A DNA stretch of 64,000 bases from Diadophis punctatus similis (lineage: Eukaryota > Chordata > Lepidosauria > Squamata > Dipsadidae): the NCBI GenBank assembly GCA_023053685.1, contig JALIGW010000059.1:1116001-1180000 (forward strand). Reading direction: 5' to 3'. The notes under the pieces are model-generated. The model was given only the letters and a program-made list of their open reading frames with translations. It had not been told where the DNA came from and ran no database searches. Made by a program: the position numbers and the translations under genes. Positions 1 through 12,069 of the stretch are shown piece by piece; within the stretch, counting starts at the first letter, position 1, and each line of letters opens with the position of its first letter.

Positions 1-143
1 AAAAGAAACACATATTCCTGTTCCCTAGGGTCTGGAAAGCCAAATTCTCACACCATTTTCAGATCCGAGCTTTCCCTGACAAGATAGCCAAAGTCGTATC
101 ATAGAATTTACCAATTCAGCCAGAAAACTTCACTATTGACAGA

Positions 144-300
144 GAGCTCAGAAATGAAAAAGAAACAGTTATTCCTGTTCCCTAGGGTCTCGAAAACCGA
201 ATTCTCACACCATTTTCAGATCCGAGCTTTCCCTGACAAGATAGCCAAAGTCGTATCATAGAATTTACCAATTCAGCCAGAAAACTTCACTTTTGACACA
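144..300 (+). repeat. Representative short (157-bp) family A monomer
   Basis: This unit runs from GAGCTC to the base before the next GAGCTC and is 157 bp long. It reads AATTTACCAATTCAGCC where long units read through TTAGGACTCA, so it lacks about 10 bp at that place. The same deletion class occurs throughout 1 to about 17,000 and makes up 7 of the 16 monomers in the higher-order repeat. The difference is close to one helical turn. Confidence 0.85.
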
Positions 301-788
301 GAGCTCAGAAATGAAAAAGAAACACATATTCCTGTTCCCTAGGGTCTGGAAAGCCGAATTCTCACACCATTTTCAGATCCGAGCTTTCCCTGAGGAGTTA
401 GCCACTGTCGTATTTCAGAATTTGCCGTAGGACTCAAATCAGCGCAAAAAATTTACTTTTGACACAGAGCTCAGAAATGAAAAAGAAACACATATTCATG
501 CTCCCCAGGGTGTGAAAGCCGAATTCTCACACCATTTTCAGATCCGAGCTTTCCCTGAGGATTTAGCCCAAGCCGTATCATAGAATTTACCAATTCAGCC
601 AGAAAACTTCACTTTTGACACAGAGCTCAGAAATGAAAAAGAAACAGATATTCCTGTTCCCTAGCGTCTGGAAAGCCGAATTCTCACGCCATTTTCAGAT
701 CCGAGCTTTCCCTGACGAGTTAGCCCAAGGCGTATCTCAGAATTTGCCATAGAACTGAATTCAGCTAGAAAACTTCACTTTTGACACA

Positions 789-938
789 GATGTCAGAAAT
801 CAAAAAGAAACACACATTGATGCTCCCCAGGGTCTGGAAAGCCAAAATCTGACAACATTTTGAGCTTTTCCTGAGGAGTTAGCCCAAGCCGTATCATAGA
901 ATTTACCAATTCAGTCCGAAAACTTCACTTTTGACACA
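789..938 (+). repeat. Internally deleted 150-bp monomer
   Basis: Only 150 bp to the next marker. The usual CACCATTTTCAGATCCGAGC segment is collapsed to CAACATTTTGAGC, and the unit also belongs to the short class. Its phase marker is degenerate (GATGTCAG instead of GAGCTCAG). A second copy lies at 3,214-3,363 within a longer duplicated stretch, so the deletion predates that duplication. Confidence 0.8.
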
Positions 939-3900
939 GAGCTCAGAAATGAAAAAGAAACACATATTCCTGTTCCCTAGGGTCTGGAAAGCCGAATTCT
1001 CACGCCATTTTCAGATCCAAGCTTTCCCTGACGAGTTAGCCCAAGGCGTATCTCAGAATTTTCCATAGAACTGAATTCAGCCCGAAAACTTCACTTTTGA
1101 CGCAGAGCTCAGAAATGAAAAAGAAACACATATTCCTGTTCCCTAGGGTCTGGAAAGCCGAATTCTCACACCATTTTCAGATCCGAGCTTTCCCTGACAA
1201 GATAGCCAAAGTCGTATCATAGAATTTACCAATTCAGCCAGAAAACTTCACTATTGACAGAGAGCTCAGAAATGAAAAAGAAACAGTTATTCCTGTTCCC
1301 TAGGGTCTCGAAAACCGAATTCTCACACCATTTTCAGATCCGAGCTTTCCCTGAGGAGTTAGCCACTGTCGTATTTCAGAATTTGCCGTAGGACTCAATT
1401 CAGCGCAAAAAATTTACTTTTGACACAGAGCTCAGAAATGAAAAAGAAACACATATTCATACTCCCCAGGGTGTGAAAGCCGAATTCTCACACCATTTTC
1501 AGATCCGAGCTTTCCCTGAGGAGTTATCCCAACCCGTATCATAGAATTTACCTTAGGACTCAATTCAGCCCGAAAACTTCACTTTTGACACAGAGCTCAG
1601 AAATGAAAAAGAATCACATATTCCTGTTTCCTAGGGTCTGGAAAACCGAATTCTCACACCATATTCAGATCCGAGCTTTCCCTGACAAGATAGCCAAAGT
1701 CGTATCATAGAATTTACCAATTCAGCCAGAAAACTTCACTTTTGACACAGAGCTCAGAAATGAAAAAGAAACACATATTCCTGTTCCCTAGGGTCTCGAA
1801 AACCGAATTCTCACACCATTTTCAGATCCGAGCTTTCCCTGACAAGAAAGCCAAAGTCGTATCATAGAATTTACCAATTCAGCCAGAAAACTTCACTATT
1901 GACAGAGAGCTCAGAAATGAAAAAGAAACAGTTATTCCTGTTCCCTAGGGTCTTGAAAACCGAATTCTCACACCATTTTCAGATCCGAGCTTTCCCTGAC
2001 GAGTTAGCCCAAGGCGTATCTCAGAATTTTCCATAGAACTGAATTCAGCCGAAAACTTCAGTTTTGACGCAGAGCTCAGAAATGAAAAAGAAACACATAT
2101 TCCTGTTCCCTAGGGTCTGGAAAGCCAAATTCTCACACCATTTTCAGATCCGAGCTTTCCCTGAGGAGTTAGCCCAACCCGTATCATAGAATTTACCTTA
2201 GGACTCAATTCAGCCCGAAAACTTCACTTTTGACACAGAGCTCAGAAATGAAAAAGAAACACATATTCCTGTTCCCTAGGGTCTGGAAAACCGAATTCTC
2301 ACACCATTTTCAGATCCGAGCTTTCCCTGACAAGAAAGCCAAAGTCGTATCATAGAATTTACCAATTCAGCCAGAAAACTTCACTATTGACAGAGAGCTC
2401 AGAAATGAAAAAGAAACAGTTATTCCTGTTCCCTAGGGTCTCGAAAACCGAATTCTCACACCATTTTCAGATCCGAGCTTTCCCTGACGAGTCAGCCCAA
2501 GGCGTATCTCAGAATTTTCCATAGATCTGAATTCAGCCGAAAAAATCAGTTTTGACGCAGAGCTCAGAAATGAAAAAGAAACAAATATTCCTGTTCCCTA
2601 GGGTCTGGAAAGCCGAATTCTCACTCCATTTTCAGATCCGAGCTTTCCCTTAGGAGTTAGCCCAACCCGTATCATAGAATTTACTTTAGGACTCAATTCA
2701 GCCCGAAAACATCACTTTTGACACATAGCTGAGAAATGAAAAAGAAACAGATATTCCTGTTCCCTAGGGTCTGGAAAGCCGAATTCTCACACCATTTTCA
2801 GATCCGAGCTTTCCCTGAGGAGTTAGCCACTGTCGTATTTCAGAATTTGCCGTAGGACTCAAATCAGCGCAAAAAATTTACTTTTGACACAGAGCTCAGA
2901 AATGAAAAAGAAACACATATTCATGCTCCCCAGGGTGTGAAAGCCGAATTCTCACACCATTTTCAGATCCGAGCTTTCCCTGAGGATTTAGCCCAAGCCG
3001 TATCATAGAATTTACCAATTCAGCCAGAAAACTTCACTTTTGACACAGATCTCAGAAATGAAAAAGAAACAGATATTCCTGTTCCCTAGCGTCTGGAAGG
3101 CCGAATTCTCACGCCATTTTCAGATCCGAGCTTTCCCTGACGAGTTAGCCCAAGGCGTATCTCAGAATTTGCCATAGAACTGAATTCAGCTAGAAAACTT
3201 CACTTTTGACACAGATGTCAGAAATCAAAAAGAAACACACATTGATGCTCCCCAGGGTCTGGAAAGCCAAAATCTGATAACATTTTGAGCTTTTCCTGAG
3301 GAGTTAGCCCAAGCCGTATAATAGAATTTACCAATTCAGTCCGAAAACTTCACTTTTGACACAGAGCTCAGAAATGAAAAAGAAACACATATTCCTGTTC
3401 CCTAGGGTCTGGAAAGCCGAATTCTCACACCATTTTCAGATCCAAGCTTTCCCTGACGAGTTAGCCCAAGGCGTATCTCAGAATTTTCCATAGAACTGAA
3501 TTCAGCCGAAAACTTCAGTTTTGACGCAGAGCTCAGAAATGAAAAAGAAACAAATATTCCTGTTCCCTAGGGTCTGGAAAGCCGAATTCTCACACCATTT
3601 TCAGATCCGAGCTTTCCCTTAGGAGTTAGCCCAACCCGTATCATAGAATTTACTTTAGGACTCAATTCAGCCCGAAAACATCACTTTTGACACACAGCTC
3701 AGAAATGAAAAAGAAACAGATATTCCTGTTCCCTAGGGTCTGGAAAGCCGAATTCTCACACCATTTTCAGATCCGAGCTTTCCCTGAGGAGTTAGCCACT
3801 GTCGTATTTCAGAATTTGCCGTAGGACTCAAATCAGCGCAAAAAATTTACTTTTGACACAGAGCTCAGAAATGAAAAAGAAACACATATTCATGCTCCCC

Positions 3901-4557
3901 AGGGTGTGAAAGCCGAATTCTCACACCATTTTCAGATCCGAGCTTTCCCTGACTTGTTAGCCAAAGTCGTATTTTAGAATTTGCCTTGGGACTGAATTCA
4001 GCCAGAAAACTTCACTTTTGACAAAGAAGTCAGAAATGAAAAAGAAACAGAAATCCCTGTTCCCTAGTGTCTGGAAAGCCGAATTCTCACGCCATTTTCA
4101 GATCCGAGCTTTCCCTGAGGATTTAGCCCAAGCCGTATCATAGAATTTACCAATTCAGCCAGAAAACTTCACTTTTGACACAGAGCTCAGAAATGAAAAA
4201 GAAACAGATATTCCTGTTCCCTAGCGTCTGGAAAGCCGAATTCTCACGCCATTTTCAGATCCAAGCTTTCCCTGACGAGTTAGCCCAAGGCGTATCTCAG
4301 AATTTTCCATAGAACTGAATTCAGCCCGAAAACTTCACTTTTGACGCAGAGCTCAGAAATGAAAAAGAAACACATATTCCTGTTCCCTAGGGTCTGGAAA
4401 GCCGAATTCTCACACCATTTTCAGATCCGAGCTTTCCCTGACAAGATAGCCAAAGTCGTATCATAGAATTTACCAATTCAGCCAGAAAACTTCACTATTG
4501 ACAGAGAGCTCAGAAATGAAAAAGAAACAGTTATTCCTGTTCCCTAGGGTCTCGAAA

Positions 4558-6887
4558 ACCGAATTCTCACACCATTTTCAGATCCGAGCTTTCCCTGAGG
4601 AGTTAGCCACTGTCGTATTTCAGAATTTGCCGTAGGGCTCAATTCAGCGCAAAAAATTTACTTTTGACACAGAGCTCAGAAAGGAAAAAGAAACACATAT
4701 TCATACACCCCAGGGTGTGAAAGCCGAATTCTCACACCATTTTCAGATCCGAGCTTTCCCTGACTTGTTAGCCAAAGTCGTATTTTAGAATTTGCCTTGG
4801 GACTCAATTCAGCCCGAAAACTTCACTTTTGACACAGAAGTCTGAAATGAAAAAGAAACAGTTATTCCTGTTTCCTAGGGTCTGGAAAACAGAATTCTCA
4901 CACCATTTTCAGATCCGAGCTTTCCCTGAGGAGTTAGCCCAAGCCGTATCATAGAATTTACCAATTCAGCCAGAAAACTTCACTTTTGACACAGAGCTCA
5001 GAAATGAAAAAGAAACAGATATTCTTGTTCCCTAGGGTCTGGAAAGCCGAATTCTCACACCATTTTCAGATCCGAGCTTTCCCTGACGAGTTAGCCCAAG
5101 GCGTATCTCAGAATTTTCCATAGAACTGAATTCAGCCGAAAACTTCACTTTTGATGCAGAGCTCAGAAATGAAAAAGAAACAGATATTCCTGTTCCCTAG
5201 GATCTGGAAAGCCGAATTCTCACACCATTTTCAGATCCGAGCTTTCCCTTAGGAGTTAGCCGAACCCATATCATAGAATTTACCTTAGGACTCAATTCCG
5301 CCCGAAAACATCACTTTTGACACAGAGCTCAGAAATGAAAAAGAAACAGATATTCCTGTTCCCTAGGGTCTGGAAAGCCGAATTCTCACACCATTTTCAG
5401 ATCCGAGCTTTCCCTGAGGAGATAGCCATTGTCGTATTTCAGAATTTGCCTTAGGACTCAATTCAGCGCAAAAAATTTACTTTTGTCACAGAGCTCAGAA
5501 ATGAAAAAGAAACACATATTCATGCTCCCCAGGGTGTGAAAGCCGAATTCTCACACCATTTTCAGATCCGAGCTTTCCCTGACTTGTTAGCCAAAGTCGT
5601 ATTTTAGAATTTGCCTTGGGTCTCAATTCAGCCCGAAAACTTCACTTTTGACACAGAAGTCAGAAATGAAAAAGAAACAGTTATTCCTGTTTCCTAGGGT
5701 CTGGAAAACAGAATTCTCACACCATTTTCAGATCCGAGCTTTCCCTGACAAGATAGCCAAAGTCGTATCATAGAATTTAGCAATTCAGTCCGAAAACTTC
5801 ACTATTGACAGAGAGCTCAGAAATGAAAAAGAAACACATATTCCTGTTCCCTAGGGTCTGGAAAGCCTAATTCTCACACCATTTTCATATCCGAGCTTTC
5901 CCTGACGAGTTAGCCCAAGGCGTATCTCAGAATTTGCCTTAGGACTCAATTCAGCCCGAAAACTTCACTTTTGACACAGAGCTCAGAAATGAAAAAGAAA
6001 CAGATATTCCTGTTCCCTAGCGTCTGGAAAGCCTAATTCTCACGCCATTTTCAGATCCGAGCTTTCCCTGAGGAGTTAGCCCAACCCGTATCATAGAATT
6101 TACTTTAGGACTCAATTCAGCCCGAAAACATCACTTTTGACACACAGCTCAGAAATGAAAAAGAAACAGATATTCCTGTTCCCTAGGGTCTGGAAAGCCG
6201 AATTCTCACACCATTTTCAGATCCGAGCTTTCCCTGAGGAGTTAGCCACTGTCGTATTTCAGAATTTGCCGTAGGGCTCAATTCAGCGCAAAAAATTTAC
6301 TTTTGACACAGAGCTCAGAAAGGAAAAAGAAACACATATTCATACTCCCCAGGGTGTGAAAGCCGAATTCTCACACCATTTTCAGATCCGAGCTTTCCCT
6401 GACTTGTTAGCCAAAGTCGTATTTTAGAATTTGCCTTGGGACTCAATTCAGCCCGAAAACTTCACTTTTGACACAGAAGTCAGAAATGAAAAAGAAACAG
6501 TTATTCCTGTTTCCTAGGGTCTGGAAAACAGAATTCTCACACCATTTTCAGATCCGAGCTTTCCCTGAGGAGTTAGCCCAAGCCGTATCATAGAATTTAC
6601 CAATTCAGCCAGAAAACTTCACTTTTGACACAGAGCTCAGAAATGAAAAAGAAACAGATATTCTTGTTCCCTAGGGTCTGGAAAGCCGAATTCTCACACC
6701 ATTTTCAGATCCGAGCTTTCCCTGACGAGTTAGCCCAAGGCGTATCTCAGAATTTTCCATAGAACTGAATTCAGCCGAAAACTTCACTTTTGATGCAGAG
6801 CTCAGAAATGAAAAAGAAACAGATATTCCTGTTCCCTAGGATCTGGAAAGCCGAATTCTCACACCATTTTCAGATCCGAGCTTTCCC
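4558..6887 (+). repeat. 10-monomer higher-order repeat, 1,639-bp period
   Basis: The marker TTAGGAGTTAGCCGAACCC occurs at 5,249 and again at 6,888, 1,639 bp and ten monomers apart (units start at 5,325 and 6,964). The variant CCGTAGGGCTC followed by GAAAGGAAAAAG occurs near 4,633 and 6,272, so the period starts by about 4,558. Matching at this offset continues past 6,888 to about 7,725, giving about 1.9 copies. Beyond that point the order follows the 16-mer. The two HOR types share the monomers on both sides of the TTAGGAG marker and differ in the middle, so one was derived from the other by gain or loss of six monomers. Confidence 0.8.
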
Positions 6888-9476
6888 TTAGGAGTTAGCC
6901 GAACCCATATCATAGAATTTACCTTAGGACTCAATTCCGCCCGAAAACATCACTTTTGACACAGAGCTCAGAAATGAAAAAGAAACAGATATTCCTGTTC
7001 CCTAGGGTCTGGAAAGCCGAATTCTCACACCATTTTCAGATCCGAGCTTTCCCTGAGGAGTTAGCCATTGTCGTATTTCAGAATTTGCCTTAGGACTCAA
7101 TTCAGCGCAAAAAATTTACTTTTGTCACAGAGCTCAGAAATGAAAAAGAAACACATATTCATGCTCCCCAGGGTGTGAAAGCCGAATTCTCACACCATTT
7201 TCAGATCCGAGCTTTCCCTGACTTGTTAGCCAAAGTCGTATTTTAGAATTTGCCTTGGGTCTCAATTCAGCCCGAAAACTTCACTTTTGACACAGAAGTC
7301 AGAAATGAAAAAGAAACAGTTATTCCTGTTTCCTAGGGTCTGGAAAACAGAATTCTCACACCATTTTCAGATCCGAGCTTTCCCTGACAGATAGCCAAAG
7401 TCGTATCATAGAATTTAGCAATTCAGTCCGAAAACTTCACTATTGACAGAGAGCTCAGAAATGAAAAAGAAACACATATTCCTGTTCCCTAGGGTCTGGA
7501 AAGCCTAATTCTCACACCATTTTCATATCCGAGCTTTCCCTGACGAGTTAGCCCAAGGCGTATCTCAGAATTTGCCTTAGGACTCAATTCAGCCCGAAAA
7601 CTTCACTTTTGACACAGAGCTCAGAAATGAAAAAGAAACAGATATTCCTGTTCCCTAGCGTCTGGAAAGCCGAATTCTCACGCCATTTTCAGATCCGAGC
7701 TTTCCCTGAGGAGTTAGCCCAAGCCGTATCATAGAATTTACCAATTCAGCCCGAAAACTTCACTTTTGACACAGAGCTCAGAAATGAAAAAGAAACAGAT
7801 ATTCATGTTTCCTTGGGTCTGGAAAGCCGAATTCTCACACCATTTTCAGATCCGAGCTTTCCCTAAGGAGTTAGCCATTGTCGTATTTCAGAATTTGCCG
7901 TAGGACTCAATTCAGCGCAAAAAATTTACTTTTGACACAGAGCTCAGAAATGAAAAAGAAACACATATTCATGCTCCCCAGGGTGTGAAAGCTGAATTCT
8001 CACACCATTTTCAGATCCGAGCTTTCCCTGACTTGTTAGCCAACGTCTTATTTTAGAATTTGCCTTGGGACTCAATTCAGCCCAAAAACTTCACTTTTGA
8101 CACAGAGCTCAGAAATGAAAAAGAAACAGTTATTCCTGTTTCCTAGGGTCTGGAAAACCGAATTCTCACACCATTTTCAGATCCGAGCTTTCCCTGACAA
8201 GATAGCCAAAGTTGTATCATAGAATTTACCAATTCATCCAGAAAACTTCACTATTGACAGAGAGCTCAGAAATGAAAAAGAAACAGTTATTCCTGTTCCC
8301 TAGGGTCTTGAAAACCGAATTCTCACACCATTTTCAGATCCGAGCTTTCCCTGAGGAGTTAGCCACTGTCGTATTTCAGAATTTGCCGTAGGACTCAATT
8401 CAGCGCAAAAAATTTACTTTTGACACAGAGCTCAGAAATGAAAAAGAAACACATATTCATGCTCCTCAGGGTGTGAAAGCCGAATTCTCACGCCATTTTC
8501 AGATCCGAGCTTTCCCTGAGGAGTTAGCCCAAGCCGTATCATAGAATTTACCAATAAAGCCCGAAAACTTCACTTTTGACACAGAGCTCAGAAATGAAAA
8601 AGAAACAGATATTCCTGTTCCCTAGGGTCTGGAAAGCGAATTCTCACACCATTTTCAGATCCGAGCTTTCCCTGACAAGTTAGCCCAAGGCGTATCTCAG
8701 AATTTGCCGTAGAACTGAATTCAGCTAGAAAACTTCACTTTTGACACAGAGCTCAGAAATGAAAAAGATACAACTAATTCCTGTTCCCTAGGGTCTGGAA
8801 AGCCGAATTCTCACACCATTTTCAGATCCGAGCTTTCCCTGACAAGATAGCCAAAGTCGTATCATAGAATTTACCAATTCAGCCAGAAAACTTCACTATT
8901 GACAGAGAGCTCAGAAATGAAAAAGAAACAGTTATTCCTGTTCCCTAGGGTCTCGAAAACCGAATTCTCACACCATTTTCAGATCCGAGCTTTCCCTGAG
9001 GAGTTAGCCCAAGCCGTATCATAGAATTTACCAATTCAGTCCGAAAACTTCACTATTGACAGAGAGCTCAGAAATGAAAAAGAAACAGTTATTCCTGTTT
9101 CCTAGGGTCTGGAAAACAGAATTCTCACACCATTTTCAGATCCGAGCTTTCCCTGAGGAGTTAGCCCAAGCCGTATCATAGAATTTACCAATTCAGCCAG
9201 AAAACTTCACTTTTGACACAGAGCTCAGAAATGAAAAAGAAACAGATATTCCTGTTCCCTAGGGTCTAGAAAGCCGAATTCTCACACCATTTTCAGATCC
9301 GAGCTTTCCCTGACGAGTTAGCCCAAGGCGTATCTCAGAATTTTCCATAGAACTGAATTCAGCCGAAAACTTCACTTTTGATGCAGAGCTCAGAAATGAA
9401 AAAAGAAACAGATATTCCTGTTCCCTAGGATCTGGAAAGCCGAATTCTCACACCATTTTCAGATCCGAGCTTTCCC
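6888..9476 (+). repeat. 16-monomer higher-order repeat, copy 1 (2,589 bp)
   Basis: Phased at TTAGGAGTTAGCCGAACCC; the phase is arbitrary. From the first GAGCTC at 6,964 to the equivalent one at 9,553 there are 16 monomers, with lengths near 166, 165, 156, 166, 157, 166, 165, 157, 166, 156, 165, 158, 157, 157, 165 and 167. Position-specific variants include GCCTAATTCTCAC with CATATCCGAGC near 7,503-7,535, TATTCATGTTTCCTTGGG near 7,800, CCAATAAAGCCCG near 8,550, and AAGATACAACTAATTCC near 8,764. Matching at this offset already begins at about 6,500. Confidence 0.88.
6964..7129 (+). repeat. Representative full-length (166-bp) family A monomer
   Basis: Unit of 166 bp measured from GAGCTC to GAGCTC. 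It contains an EcoRI site (GAATTC) in GCCGAATTCTCAC, the palindrome CCCTAGGG in TTCCCTAGGGTCTG, and the segment TTAGGACTCAATTCAGCGC missing from short units. It belongs to the subtype with CAAAAAATTTAC and, unusually, TTTGTCACAG in place of TTTGACACAG; this substitution marks the same position in every higher-order copy. Confidence 0.85.
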
Positions 9477-12069
9477 TTAGGAGTTAGCCGAACCCATATC
9501 ATAGAATTTACCTTAGGACTCAATTCCGCCCGAAAACATCACTTTTGACACAGAGCTCAGAAATGAAAAAGAAACAGATATTCCTGTTCCCTAGGGTCTG
9601 GAAAGCCGAATTCTCACACCATTTTCAGATCCGAGCTTTCCCTGAGGAGTTAGCCATTGTCGTATTTCAGAATTTGCCTTAGGACTCAATTCAGCGCAAA
9701 AAATTTACTTTTGTCACAGAGCTCAGAAATGAAAAAGAAACACATATTCATGCTCCCCAGGGTGTGAAAGCCGAATTCTCACACCATTTTCAGATCCGAG
9801 CTTTCCCTGACTTGTTAGCCAAAGTCGTATTTTAGAATTTGCCTTGGGTCTCAATTCAGCCCGAAAACTTCACTTTTGACACAGAAGTCAGAAATGAAAA
9901 AGAAACAGTTATTCCTGTTTCCTAGGGTCTGGAAAAACAGAATTCTCACACCATTTTCAGATCCGAGCTTTCCCTGACAAGATAGCCAAAGTCGTATCAT
10001 AGAATTTAGCAATTCAGTCCGAAAACTTCACTATTGACAGAGAGCTCAGAAATGAAAAAGAAACACATATTCCTGTTCCCTAGGGTCTGGAAAGCCTAAT
10101 TCTCACACCATTTTCATATCCGAGCTTTCCCTGACGAGTTAGCCCAAGGCGTATCTCAGAATTTGCCTTAGGACTCAATTCAGCCCGAAAACTTCACTTT
10201 TGACACAGAGCTCAGAAATGAAAAAGAAACAGATATTCCTGTTCCCTAGCGTCTGGAAAGCCGAATTCTCACGCCATTTTCAGATCCGAGCTTTCCCTGA
10301 GGAGTTAGCCCAAGCCGTATCATAGAATTTACCAATTCAGCCCGAAAACTTCACTTTTGACACAGAGCTCAGAAATGAAAAAGAAACAGATATTCATGTT
10401 TCCTTGGGTCTGGAAAGCCGAATTCTCACACCCATTTTCAGATCCGAGCTTTCCCTAAGGAGTTAGCCATTGTCGTATTTCAGAATTTGCCGTAGGACTC
10501 AATTCAGCGCAAAAAATTTACTTTTGACACAGAGCTCAGAAATGAAAAAGAAACACATATTCATGCTCCCCAGGGTGTGAAAGCTGAATTCTCACACCAT
10601 TTTCAGATCCGAGCTTTCCCTGACTTGTTAGCCAACGTCTTATTTTAGAATTTGCCTTGGGACTCAATTCAGCCCAAAAACTTCACTTTTGACACAGAGC
10701 TCAGAAATGAAAAAGAAACAGTTATTCCTGTTTCCTAGGGTCTGGAAAACCGAATTCTCACACCATTTTCAGATCCGAGCTTTCCCTGACAAGATAGCCA
10801 AAGTTGTATCATAGAATTTACCAATTCATCCAGAAAAACTTCACTATTGACAGAGAGCTCAGAAATGAAAAAGAAACAGTTATTCCTGTTCCCTAGGGTC
10901 TTGAAAACCGAATTCTCACACCATTTTCAGATCCGAGCTTTCCCTGAGGAGTTAGCCACTGTCGTATTTCAGAATTTGCCGTAGGACTCAATTCAGCGCA
11001 AAAAATTTACTTTTGACACAGAGCTCAGAAATGAAAAAGAAACACATATTCATGCTCCTCAGGGTGTGAAAGCCGAATTCTCACGCCATTTTCAGATCCG
11101 AGCTTTCCCTGAGGAGTTAGCCCAAGCCGTATCATAGAATTTACCAATAAAGCCCGAAAACTTCACTTTTGACACAGAGCTCAGAAATGAAAAAGAAACA
11201 GATATTCCTGTTCCCTAGGGTCTGGAAAGCGAATTCTCACACCATTTTCAGATCCGAGCTTTCCCTGACAAGTTAGCCCAAGGCGTATCTCAGAATTTGC
11301 CGTAGAACTGAATTCAGCTAGAAAACTTCACTTTTGACACAGAGCTCAGAAATGAAAAAGATACAACTAATTCCTGTTCCCTAGGGTCTGGAAAGCCGAA
11401 TTCTCACACCATTTTCAGATCCGAGCTTTCCCTGACAAGATAGCCAAAGTCGTATCATAGAATTTACCAATTCAGCCAGAAAACTTCACTATTGACAGAG
11501 AGCTCAGAAATGAAAAAAGAAACAGTTATTCCTGTTCCCTAGGGTCTCGAAAACCGAATTCTCACACCATTTTCAGATCCGAGCTTCCCTGAGGAGTTAG
11601 CCCAAGCCGTATCATAGAATTTACCAATTCAGTCCGAAAACTTCACTATTGACAGAGAGCTCAGAAATGAAAAAGAAACAGTTATTCCTGTTTCCTAGGG
11701 TCTGGAAAAACAGAATTCTCACACCATTTTCAGATCCGAGCTTTCCCTGAGGAGTTAGCCCAAGCCGTATCATAGAATTTACCAATTCAGCCAGAAAACT
11801 TCACTTTTGACACAGAGCTCAGAAATGAAAAAGAAACAGATATTCCTGTTCCCTAGGGTCTAGAAAGCCGAATTCTCACACCATTTTCAGATCCGAGCTT
11901 TCCCTGACGAGTTAGCCCAAGGCGTATCTCAGAATTTTCCATAGAACTGAATTCAGCCGAAAACTTCACTTTTGATGCAGAGCTCAGAAATGAAAAAGAA
12001 ACAGATATTCCTGTTCCCTAGGATCTGGAAAGCCGAATTCTCACACCATTTTCAGATCCGAGCTTTCCC
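9477..12069 (+). repeat. 16-monomer higher-order repeat, copy 2 (2,593 bp)
   Basis: Same order of monomer variants as the preceding copy, almost base for base. The differences I noticed are nearly all one-base changes in homopolymer runs: an extra A at about 9,935 (GGAAAAACAG), an extra C at about 10,430 (CACACCCATTTT), an extra A at about 10,835 (CAGAAAAACTTC), an extra A at about 11,512 (GAAAAAAGAAAC), a lost T at about 11,585 (GAGCTTCCCTG) and an extra A at about 11,708. This either reflects very recent amplification or leftover sequencing error. Confidence 0.88.

Larger units (their letters stand above)
1..4557 (+). repeat. Mosaic left flank of family A
   Basis: Monomer order is not regularly periodic, but long stretches recur. 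Sequence at about 340-1,000 recurs at about 2,765-3,430 (offset 2,425; markers at 392/2,817, 557/2,982, 789/3,214). Sequence at about 960-1,460 recurs at about 4,205-4,700 (offset 3,244). The GCCACTGTCGTATTT unit with CTCAAATCAGCGC appears at 392, 2,817 and 3,786. This is what repeated unequal exchange at the edge of a higher-order array would leave. No gene or non-satellite sequence is present. Confidence 0.75.
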
